Source: Arcicella sp038230735 | Lineage (GTDB): Bacteria > Bacteroidota > Bacteroidia > Cytophagales > Spirosomataceae | NCBI GenBank assembly: GCA_038230735.1 | Contig: JBBRMR010000013.1 | Span: forward strand, 1-64,000 | DNA length: 64,000 nucleotides | Direction: 5' to 3' | Shown: piece after piece, positions 46,501 through 53,002 of the stretch | How the letters are laid out: each line of letters opens with the position of its first letter | How positions within the stretch are numbered: position 1 is the stretch's first letter | Translations under genes and position numbers: made by a program | Notes under the pieces: generated by a model | The model's input: the letters and a program-made list of their open reading frames with translations, nothing else | Database searches by the model: none | What the model was told of the DNA's origin: nothing

Positions 46501-46985
46501 ATTTCGTCTTTTTCCACTGCCAAATCGTGCCAATCGTGGCTACCGTCTTCGTTTAAGTCTTTGAGCCATTCGTTCTCCTTACTTTTTTCGGGGGCAAAGG
46601 TTTTATGCAAAAAAGCCCGCCTTTCTTCAACGGTTTGCAAACCGATGGACGCAGTCATCCAATTACGATGTCCACGAATATCAAATTCCGAATTTTTCGC
46701 CCGATTACTCCGAGTAATAAAAACCCGCCCAAAATCATCAATTGACATGGCGATTGGGTCGGGGGCAAGCGAATCCGAAGCCCAAAGGCTAATATTGAGT
46801 CCATCAGCAATCGTGATGGGCGTATTGTCTCGCACCGTTTTCGCTCTTTTCACGCCCTCAATAGGATTTTCACGAATAACAATTACGTCTGATTTTGTAG
46901 AGGAAGCGGGTTTCATGCACGAAACGAGCGTGAAGAAAGGGAGGCAAAATAGTAGGAATATTTTGGGGGATATTTTATGAATCAT
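43581..46985 (-). CDS. Large secreted propeller/HEAT/cytochrome c protein (PVC-type heme-binding CxxCH)
   Basis: A 1134-residue exported lipoprotein-like protein (MIHKISPKIFLLFCLPFFTLVSC). About 470 residues form a GSDH-like beta propeller with Asp-rich loops (DLNEDGSHDWHDLAVEKDEIW, DTNGDGIYDEKK). HEAT-type helical repeats follow from about 490 to 990 (AQAIGRIKYEAAVPTLLKML, LRTAAVLVLRRL). The C-terminal cytochrome c domain has CIRCH near residue 1013, with GPSLKKIGS and the distal Met in YPSSMPPMGSLL. This is the PVC-type heme-binding architecture of Planctomycetes and Bacteroidota, thought to oxidise sugars or other reduced organics, electron flow unknown. It may be linked functionally to the nearby susCD. 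Confidence 0.85.
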   Translation of the reverse strand: MIHKISPKIFLLFCLPFFTLVSCMKPASSTKSDVIVIRENPIEGVKRAKTVRDNTPITIADGLNISLWASDSLAPDPIAMSIDDFGRVFITRSNRAKNSEFDIRGHRNWMTASIGLQTVEERRAFLHKTFAPEKSKENEWLKDLNEDGSHDWHDLAVEKDEIWRIEDLNNDGLADVSTRVLNDFHDEVSDVAGGLLVRRNDAFVNIAPDMWRLKDTNGDGIYDEKKSISTGYQVHIGFGGHGMSGATEGPDGKIYWQIGDIGANITALDGKKYSHPNSGVLVRSNSDGSNFEVVVSGIRNTHEFVFDEYGNIISSDNDGDHPGESERLVHMVEGGDLGWRSNWQYGKYTDPKNNQYKVWMDEKLFKPRWEGQAAYIIPPIMNYHNGPTGMQYNPGTALGAAWKNKFFLVEFVGSASGSHIWSFGLKPKGASFVLDGEQDMIRGILPTAIKFGPDGALYAGDWLTGWDTKNVGRVWKIDVKSDKNDLQKQRVETKSLMAINYASQTEDQLLNLLAYQDMRIRQKAQFELVNRGKKGLPFLQKAIAQTDNQLERIHGIWGMGQLAADEKSMASNLVNLLADKDPEIVAQAAKVIGDVKYAEAGKNLNDLLLSNNPRIQFYAAQAIGRIKYEAAVPTLLKMLVNNNDADLYIRHAGVLALSRIGQIEPIINLVNNDNKALRTAAVLVLRRLNSEKIALFLNDKDEYIVTEAARGINDDLSILPALPALAKVLKETKFSGEPLIRRAINACLRVGGGQEIDILIAYSERSDISDALRAEALATIGSWANPSVLDRVDGRYRGELIRDASVVNAKIKAKIKPFLANENPAVLIATAKLLGELNIPDYNEDLAKLALENPKPEVRSVVISNLSALKYKGMESIIKAGMDDKDKNVRTTSIGLLNQLSISKDNLPDVVKPIFANGSIQEQQQLINVLGEMPIDNTRVVLNDLISKMIAEKLSNKVKLDLMETVEKTKDVALIARMEDLKAKGTETDLFKEALFGGNSNQGRDIVKWNQTAQCIRCHSIGEEGGNVGPSLKKIGSVLTREQILQALIEPSVRISPGFGTVFLKLKDGQEVTGILTAENEHELVLKTSEAEPLKIAVSRIQKRENYPSSMPPMGSLLSKREIRDVVEFLAGMK

Positions 46986-47170
46986 GGGAGTATTGTGTTT
47001 TAGAAAAAAAAGAATTTGTGGAGGTGAATATACTCGAAATGTGGGTATTGCCTTATTTAATTTTGTACAAACCAGTTATTTTAATTTTACAAAAAACGGG
47101 CGTACATTGTATTTTGAACTACAAATGCTATCTTTATAATCTCGAATAAGCGTACAATTACCACTAATAA

Positions 47171-47662
47171 ATGCAAATAGAAAAATACAAAACAGAGACT
47201 AACATTGATAATTTGATTTATACTTTTGAAAGCGTTGGGGAGAAAGTGATAAAGAAAAAAGTCATATATGCCAAATTTAACAATCCAGAAAATATTGGAC
47301 TTCCATTCAATACAATTGTTTACAATTTAGGCTTCGGCGATTGGAATGAAGAAACGGATGAATTAGATGATGAAGTAATAAGTAAAAATGGAGATACTGA
47401 AATTGTGTTAGCCACGGTAGCTGGGACTATCTTTAATTTTTGGATGAAATATCCGAATGCTGATGTATTTTTTATGGGCAGTGTTCCAGAAAACGAAACA
47501 CCTCGGCGGACACGATTGTATCAAATGAAAATTAATAGATATTTCGCTGACATCAGTAATAACGTAAATATCAGGGGATTTGCTGAAAATGGATGGGAAA
47601 TATTTTCAAAACATAAAAATTATATTGCTTTTTTGATTTCACAAAAAAATCAAGTATTTTAG
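47171..47662 (+). CDS. DUF6934-like protein, first gene of a two-gene cassette
   Basis: A 163-residue protein with an acidic, strand-rich N-terminal half (TYTFESVGEKVIKKKVIYAKF-like) and the motif VFFMGSVPENETPRRTRLYQMKINRYF in its centre. The GSVPENETPRRTRLY phrase, with two Arg pairs, is reminiscent of the DUF6934 family found in many Bacteroidota; assignment is from memory of the family, not from a search. No catalytic motif is known to me. A 67-residue partner starts 4 bp after the stop, and a terminator closes the pair. Confidence 0.6.
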   Translation: MQIEKYKTETNIDNLIYTFESVGEKVIKKKVIYAKFNNPENIGLPFNTIVYNLGFGDWNEETDELDDEVISKNGDTEIVLATVAGTIFNFWMKYPNADVFFMGSVPENETPRRTRLYQMKINRYFADISNNVNIRGFAENGWEIFSKHKNYIAFLISQKNQVF

Positions 47663-47666
47663 TACT

Positions 47667-47870
47667 ATGAAAGCAAAAGGAAACATTACAAAAAATGGTT
47701 ATGCCTTCGAAAGAAGTACATACAACCCTGAACTTGACCATTTGATTGGTAAGGTCTTTTTTAAAGAAAAAATGGAGCGAGCCAGAGCATTCCTAAAAGA
47801 ACACGGCTTACCAAAAGATATTGTTGATGAATTGAATAGAAAATCTGAATTAGAGAAAGATAATTTATAG
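47667..47870 (+). CDS. Small basic/acidic partner protein of the DUF6934-like gene
   Basis: A 67-residue protein (MKAKGNITKNGYAFERSTYN to ...RKSELEKDNL). The first 25 residues look strand- or turn-like; the last 40 form one or two amphipathic helices (FFKEKMERARAFLKEHGLP). No family is recognised. The 4-bp spacing and shared terminator make co-expression with the upstream gene likely. Toxin-antitoxin pairs have this size and order in general, but nothing proves such a role. Confidence 0.6.
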   Translation: MKAKGNITKNGYAFERSTYNPELDHLIGKVFFKEKMERARAFLKEHGLPKDIVDELNRKSELEKDNL

Positions 47871-47871
47871 C

Positions 47872-47909
47872 AAAAAATGCCTCTGTTTGATTTTCAGAGG
47901 CATTTTTTT
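47872..47909 (+). terminator. Terminator of the DUF6934-like cassette
   Basis: AAAAATGCCTCTG pairs with CAGAGGCATTTTT around TTTGATTTT, followed by further T. Confidence 0.9.
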
Positions 47910-47955
47910 GTTGTTTCTCGAATGATTTGGTCGCCTAATTTAATATTATTGATGA

Positions 47956-48792
47956 TTATTCTGACTTAGAAATTCCTATTTTCATTTCTTGAATTAATAC
48001 CTCAATTTTATCCCAATCTGTATGCTCTTTTGATTCTTCATCCAATTTTGATAGACTAAGATAAAAATCTACATATCTCTGCCGATGCTCTTTCAAGAGT
48101 TGTATTTTATGTATTTTTATATCACCCCAATCTTTTTCTACTGCAAGATGAACTTGTTCATCCATTGCTTGAAAAAATGCTTCTCCAAATCGTTTTAATT
48201 CTTTCTTAAATGAAGAATAAGGTAATCTAAATTGTCCATATTGAGAAGTCCACATATTGATTCTTTCTTCAATTTTATGGTCAGCTTTCCATATAATTCT
48301 AACCTGTTCTTCATGACGAAAGAACCAAATTTTAGGTCCACCTTGTAAATGCCCTGAACCAAGCTGTCTGTCATGTATCCACAAAGTAAGAAAGTTGTAT
48401 TTAACCCAAGAATCATTTTCGATTTTGTTCTCAATATTATCGTCATCATCGGGCACTTGTTTATCTAACCATTTCTCTGCATCATCTAAAAACTGTGTCA
48501 AATTTTGTAAATTACAGATATTTTCAAAAATTTCAAGGGGAACACTTTCATTAACTTTACCTAACAAATAGGTAAAATCTTCTATAAAACGGCTAATATA
48601 ATAGTCATTGAAAGGCGAGGGTTTACCTTCAAAATATTCAATGGCTTCATCAGTATATTTGTAAAATATTGCTTTCCCAAAATCTATCCATAAATCACCA
48701 TCCGTTAGGCTAAACCAACTTGCATGAGTAGCTCCTTCCCTTCCAAAGAGGCTAATATTATCTAAATTAAATAGCTTGAATTTTATGGTCAT
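47956..48792 (-). CDS. DUF5984-like protein of unknown function
   Basis: A 278-residue protein starting MTIKFKLFNLDNISLFG. The text GDLWIDFGKAIFYKYTDEA, HLQGGPKIWFFRHEEQVRIIW and WTSQYGQFRLPYSSFKKELKRFGEAF is what DUF5984-type proteins look like; I am moderately sure of the family. No catalytic motif is known to me. The frame is open to 48864, but that extra N-terminus (LFRKRTDYLATLV) is encoded by a CATTGCGAGCGTAGCGAAG-type repeat, so the ATG at 48792 is chosen. Function unknown. Confidence 0.65.
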   Translation of the reverse strand: MTIKFKLFNLDNISLFGREGATHASWFSLTDGDLWIDFGKAIFYKYTDEAIEYFEGKPSPFNDYYISRFIEDFTYLLGKVNESVPLEIFENICNLQNLTQFLDDAEKWLDKQVPDDDDNIENKIENDSWVKYNFLTLWIHDRQLGSGHLQGGPKIWFFRHEEQVRIIWKADHKIEERINMWTSQYGQFRLPYSSFKKELKRFGEAFFQAMDEQVHLAVEKDWGDIKIHKIQLLKEHRQRYVDFYLSLSKLDEESKEHTDWDKIEVLIQEMKIGISKSE

Positions 48793-48809
48793 TTTTATTA
48801 ATAAATCTA

Positions 48810-48908
48810 TCATTACGAGAGTAGCGAGATAATCTGTTCGCTTACGAAAAAGGCTTTCAAACACCCTCCAAAAATTCCACCAGATTGCTTCGCTACGCTC
48901 GCAATGAC
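48810..48908. repeat. Inverted repeat of the CATTGCGAGCGTAGCGAAG family
   Basis: The left copy (from 48810, ATTACGAGAGTAGCGAGA) and the right copy on the opposite strand (about 48875-48908, CATTGCGAGCGTAGCGAAG) are inverted relative to each other. The element belongs to a widespread intergenic repeat known from many bacterial genomes. It lies between the DUF5984-like gene and the DPP-IV gene, next to the start codon of the former. Confidence 0.75.
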
Positions 48909-48935
48909 AGCTTTTAGGCAGCTTTTTAAAAAACC

Positions 48936-51125
48936 TTACAAATTCTTCTCCAAAAACCCCGTCATCATCGTATAAAGATGCAAGCGAGTTACGCCCCCAT
49001 AAATTCCATGATTGCGGTTGGGATAATAAAACGATTGAAATTGCTTATTTGCCTTAATTAGGGCATCTTCTAAGGAAATTGAGTTCTGAAAATGTACATT
49101 ATCATCGCCCGTACCGTGAACCAATAGGAAATTGCCTTTTAGCTTTGAGGCGTGGGTTACGGGTGAGTTTTCGTCATAACCAGTTGCGTTTTCTTGGGGT
49201 GTTCTTTGGAATCTTTCAGTATAAATGGTGTCATAAAAACGCCAGTTCGTAACGGGAGCAACGGCAATGGCGGCTTTGAAATAATCTGCACCCTGAAACA
49301 AACAATTGGACGACATATAACCACCATACGACCAGCCAAAAATACCAATTCTGCCTTTATCCACGTAGGGCAATGAACCCCAATATTTTGCCGCTTCTAT
49401 TTGGTCTTTCACTTCCAATTTACCTAAATTCAAATAGGTAGATTTCTTAAAATCTGCTCCTTTTCCACCCGTACCACGATTGTCCACACACGCTACGATG
49501 TAGCCTTTTTGAGCCAAATGTTGAAACCACATAAAGTTCGAACCATCAAACTGATTCAAGACCTGCTGACTGCCTGGACCACCGTACAAAAACATAAAAA
49601 CGGGATATTTTTTCTTGGGGTCAAAATCCGTTGGTTTAATCATCCAAGCGTTCAATTCAACGTTTTCAGACGTTTTGATGGTCATAAATTCTTTGGGAGC
49701 GATGTTGTATTCTTCCATCTTTTTGCTCAAAGCCGCATTATCTTCCAAAACTTTCACCAATTGTCCCGTTGGAGCTTTGTGTAAACTTACTTTCAAAGGC
49801 GTATTTGCCGTTGAATTTTGGAGGATATAATACTTAAAATCTTTACTAAAATTGGCAGAATTCATGCCTTTTTCGGTAGTCAATTGGTTCTTCATTTTAC
49901 CGTCCAAAGAAATACTAAAAAGTTGTCTTTCGATATTCGACATTTCCATTGAGGTAAAATACAGTGTCTTTGATTTTTCGTCAATACCGTAAAAATCAGC
50001 TACTTCCCAATTTCCAGTGGTGATTTGGCGAATCAATTTTCCCGTCATATCGTACTGATACAGATGCTTAAAACCATCTTTTTCAGACGACATCACAAAA
50101 CTTTTATTATCCGCTAAATAATAGACATCATCCGCAAAATTCTCAACGTCCACGTAAGTCTTACTTTCTTCGGTCAAAATAACGCTTGTTTTACCCGTGT
50201 TAGCATCGGCATGGAGAATTTCCATTTTGTTTTGCAAACGATTCAATCGGTTCAACGACAACACATTAGCATCATTTGTCCAACGGATTCTTGGGATATA
50301 TTGGTCGGTTTCTTTACCAATATCAACCTTCGTTGTTTTGCTATCGGTCAAATTGAAAATCGAAATCGTTACGATAGAATTTGGCTCGCCCGCTTTGGGA
50401 TATTTGTATTTATAATCAGTTGGATAGAGTTTGCCCCAAGTCTGCATATTGTACTCTGGCACTTTGGTTTCGTCAAAAGTATAAAAGGCAATTTTCTTGC
50501 TATCGGGCGACCATTGAAAGGCTTTGGCAAACGAAAATTCCTCCTCATACACCCAGTCGCAAGCACCGTTGATGATGTGATTCCATTTGCCATCAGTCGT
50601 GATTTGCTTCTCGGTCATGGTCGCTAAATCAACCATATACAAATTATTCAAACGCACAAAAGCCACTTTTGAACCATCGGGCGAGAATGTCGCAAACATT
50701 TGCTTTCCACCCTTCGATAATTGAGCTATCTTCTTGGTTTTGAGGTCATACACATAATTTTCTTCCTTTGAAGAACGGCGATAAATCGGCTCTCCTTCGG
50801 CAGAAATCAAGATTTTTTGCTCGTCAGATGAAAGAGCATAATCTTCCATTTCTAATTTTTTACCCAAATTTTCCACACCTACGGCTTGGTCAAAAAGAGT
50901 TTCTACGGCTGCTCCGTCTGTCACTTGATGTTTAACAATTTTACCATTTTCGGAAGCCGTATAAAATGCTCCGTCTTTCATCCAATTGATATTTTGAACA
51001 CTTTGCGAATGGAAAGTCCCCTTTGCCCAAATGTCTTCGAGCGTAATATTTTTTTTCTGAGCCGAAAGCGTTGAGCCTTGAGCAATAAGAATAATAAGGA
51101 ATAAAAATTTAACTGTTTTTTTCAC
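48936..51125 (-). CDS. Dipeptidyl peptidase IV (S9 family, secreted)
   Basis: A 729-residue secreted serine peptidase. The signal peptide is MKKTVKFLFLIILIAQGSTLSA. The N-terminal eight-bladed propeller (DPPIV_N) includes DWVYEEEFSFAKAFQWSPD, which holds the glutamate pair that anchors the substrate N-terminus. The peptidase_S9 domain has the nucleophile in FGWSYGGYMSS (about residue 599), the acid in HGTGDDNVHF (about 679) and His in NRNHGIYGG (about 705). It removes X-Pro dipeptides. The start codon is GTG at 51125, chosen because it gives a clean signal peptide and no ATG fits. Confidence 0.94.
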   Translation of the reverse strand: MKKTVKFLFLIILIAQGSTLSAQKKNITLEDIWAKGTFHSQSVQNINWMKDGAFYTASENGKIVKHQVTDGAAVETLFDQAVGVENLGKKLEMEDYALSSDEQKILISAEGEPIYRRSSKEENYVYDLKTKKIAQLSKGGKQMFATFSPDGSKVAFVRLNNLYMVDLATMTEKQITTDGKWNHIINGACDWVYEEEFSFAKAFQWSPDSKKIAFYTFDETKVPEYNMQTWGKLYPTDYKYKYPKAGEPNSIVTISIFNLTDSKTTKVDIGKETDQYIPRIRWTNDANVLSLNRLNRLQNKMEILHADANTGKTSVILTEESKTYVDVENFADDVYYLADNKSFVMSSEKDGFKHLYQYDMTGKLIRQITTGNWEVADFYGIDEKSKTLYFTSMEMSNIERQLFSISLDGKMKNQLTTEKGMNSANFSKDFKYYILQNSTANTPLKVSLHKAPTGQLVKVLEDNAALSKKMEEYNIAPKEFMTIKTSENVELNAWMIKPTDFDPKKKYPVFMFLYGGPGSQQVLNQFDGSNFMWFQHLAQKGYIVACVDNRGTGGKGADFKKSTYLNLGKLEVKDQIEAAKYWGSLPYVDKGRIGIFGWSYGGYMSSNCLFQGADYFKAAIAVAPVTNWRFYDTIYTERFQRTPQENATGYDENSPVTHASKLKGNFLLVHGTGDDNVHFQNSISLEDALIKANKQFQSFYYPNRNHGIYGGVTRLHLYTMMTGFLEKNL

Positions 51126-51160
51126 TTTATTGGTTGGTTTTGTTAGTTGATGATTTTTGT

Positions 51161-51234
51161 AACTACATAGGGAGGATAGAAATGTTAGTTTTGAGGAAAT
51201 AAAAAACTAACATTTCTATCCTCCTGATGTAGTT
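51161..51234. repeat. Inverted repeat upstream of the DPP-IV gene, family shared with 4398-4487
   Basis: Arms of 32 nt, 51161-51192 and 51203-51234, are complementary with two mismatches and enclose a 10-nt loop. The outer part contains ACTACATAGGGAGGATAG, related to the palindrome upstream of the pirin gene. Confidence 0.8.
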
Positions 51235-51284
51235 GCAAAATTAACCCAAAGATAAAAAAAATAGGTAATAAACTGGCAGTAAAA

Positions 51285-51317
51285 AGGGAAGGCTTCGTTC
51301 AAAACGAAGCCTTCCCT
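51285..51317 (-). terminator. Terminator with loop GTTCAAAAC (copy 2)
   Basis: AGGGAAGGCTTCG pairs with CGAAGCCTTCCCT around TTCAAAA; on the minus strand a T run follows, 20 bp after the stop of the gene ending at 51337. It is nearly the same hairpin as at 43513-43545. Confidence 0.88.
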
Positions 51318-51336
51318 AAATATTCCCTAAATACCC

Positions 51337-52698
51337 TCACCGTTTTCGATAAACTACTACCCCAAACTCTGCCCGTTTTCCATATTTTGAAATGGCATCG
51401 CAACCTTCCAAAGATTCTACAAATTCGAGTTCTTTGGGTTTGTATTCTCTTAATTTATCTGCGGTAATTTCTTGATTATCAACAATATAAATGGGGGTTG
51501 GTTCGGGTTCAGTATTTCTTAATCGCTTTAATTGACTTATTACGGTAGGAATACTGATGCTTGCTTTGGCAGTCCATCTCTCTTTTTCGGTTTGGATGAA
51601 AACAGTATCATTTGCCATATCCATTGTTTCACTAAATTGGGTAGCTAAATTGCTATTTCTGTACATTGGTGAACGCTTTGTTTTTTTGCCACTTACTACT
51701 TTCATACTCTCCATCGCATCGGCATCAATAGTTTTACGGTTTGTACTTTCCGTTTCAAATTCTCCATTGATTAAAAATACGGGACCATTGGCTTGATAGA
51801 CCTCTTTTCGGAATTCTTTAAATTGTTCTTGGCTAGTCAAAAAGGTATCTTTGATCACTCGCCAATTACCATTTTTATCTCGCATTTCGCCTATCACGTG
51901 GGTATTCGCCAAGGCACGGTTGATGTCGAAATCGCTGTTTTTGGAAACAATTGAAATTAAGCCATACTTAGCTTTAAAACCAAAATATTTACCCGCATCT
52001 CCTTTCGCAAAAACATCAATATGATTAATATTTTCGAGATTAAGATGCTGATAATCAAAGGCTTTTGGTTGCAATCTGCCATCTAACAATACTCGTGGTT
52101 TTGTGTATGCCACAATACTATCTTCGGTCAAGAAAATATCTAAAACGGGCGAATACGACGAACAATTATAGCGGATTGGTTCGAGGGTATATTGCTTGAA
52201 AAAGAAAAAATCATGCGGAAGATTTGGGTGGTTTTGATAGATGATAGAATGAGGTTTATTATACCGTGCCGAGCCTGTATATTGTTTAGTTTTCAAATCA
52301 TATTTAAACGAGTAACTGGAATCTTTTTTAATCATAAGTATTTCATAATCAGGCGTTTTAGAGAGAATTTTCTTATTTTCAAAATAGATTCCGTTGATAT
52401 TAATAGAAGCAGTTACTGGAATAGAATCGAATGTATATTGATTAGGTTTTGATACAGCATCCGCAAAAGAAACCCTTGAAGTTAGCCTTTTCATACTTTT
52501 TATACCTACTGAATCATCACCTTTTGGCATTTCAAGATATTCAATATCATAGCCAGCGGTATCATTGTAAACAATATTTTTATGGTAAAAACTGGTAATT
52601 GAATAATACCGATGTTTATTCGATTTTTCATCCTTATTCTGTCCAAACAACTGAACCGTATAAATCAAGGCGATTAATAGTAATGTGAGTTTTTTCAT
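51337..52698 (-). CDS. Secreted protein with TonB-plug-like segments, function unknown
   Basis: A 453-residue exported protein (MKKLTLLLIALIYTVQLFGQ). No barrel follows, but three segments resemble receptor plug domains: PRVLLDGRLQPKAFDYQHLN with FKAKYGLISIVSK after it (about residues 215-270); GPVFLINGEFETESTNRK (about 310-335); and PTPIYIVDNQEITADKLRE with KYGKRAEFGVVVYRKR at the C-terminus (about 400-453). The lone plug is known in some Bacteroidota periplasmic or signalling proteins; repeats of it in one protein are less usual. Family not recognised; function unknown. Confidence 0.65.
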   Translation of the reverse strand: MKKLTLLLIALIYTVQLFGQNKDEKSNKHRYYSITSFYHKNIVYNDTAGYDIEYLEMPKGDDSVGIKSMKRLTSRVSFADAVSKPNQYTFDSIPVTASININGIYFENKKILSKTPDYEILMIKKDSSYSFKYDLKTKQYTGSARYNKPHSIIYQNHPNLPHDFFFFKQYTLEPIRYNCSSYSPVLDIFLTEDSIVAYTKPRVLLDGRLQPKAFDYQHLNLENINHIDVFAKGDAGKYFGFKAKYGLISIVSKNSDFDINRALANTHVIGEMRDKNGNWRVIKDTFLTSQEQFKEFRKEVYQANGPVFLINGEFETESTNRKTIDADAMESMKVVSGKKTKRSPMYRNSNLATQFSETMDMANDTVFIQTEKERWTAKASISIPTVISQLKRLRNTEPEPTPIYIVDNQEITADKLREYKPKELEFVESLEGCDAISKYGKRAEFGVVVYRKR

Positions 52699-52864
52699 GG
52701 TTATTCGTTTCGGGGTAAAATATTGAGTTTACAAATTATGATTTTTAACGGATGGATTATGTTAATGGTATGTTAATGAGTTTTGTTATTTTTCATAAAT
52801 CAAAGAATAAATTTAAAAAATCCATGAAATAAAAATCAAGTCTTTCAGTTTCGATGGTTTATAG

Positions 52865-52872
52865 TAACTTTG
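52865..52872 (+). promoter_or_regulatory. -7 box (TAACTTTG) of carB
   Basis: TAACTTTG matches TAnnTTTG. A TTTC at about 52842 may act as a weak -33 element. It predicts a leader of about 120 nt before the GTG start at 53003, and that leader holds the inverted repeat at 52896-52965. Confidence 0.5.
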
Positions 52873-52895
52873 TGGAATTTTGGAGAAGCGTTAAA

Positions 52896-52965
52896 GAGTT
52901 AAGAGTTATGAATGATTAGTTATGAGTTAAGTAACTAATCATTCATAACTCATAACTCTTAACTC
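52896..52965 (+). repeat. Long inverted repeat in the carB leader
   Basis: A 27-nt arm (GAGTTAAGAGTTATGAATGA and onward) pairs with a right arm that is the same apart from a 7-nt extra ATAACTC, around a 9-nt loop. If transcribed from the 52865 promoter, it forms a strong hairpin ending about 38 nt before the GTG start. Confidence 0.75.
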
Positions 52966-53002
52966 AAAAAACTCCCTTCCATTCCTCAAAAAAAACAGAA
53001 AA

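Noticed and set aside
48793..48864. Upstream start (48864) of the DUF5984-like gene
   Set aside because: The extra residues are encoded by a CATTGCGAGCGTAGCGAAG-type repeat.
50211..50627. 138-residue frame antisense to the DPP-IV gene
   Set aside because: It lies fully within the conserved propeller part of the peptidase and has no family resemblance.
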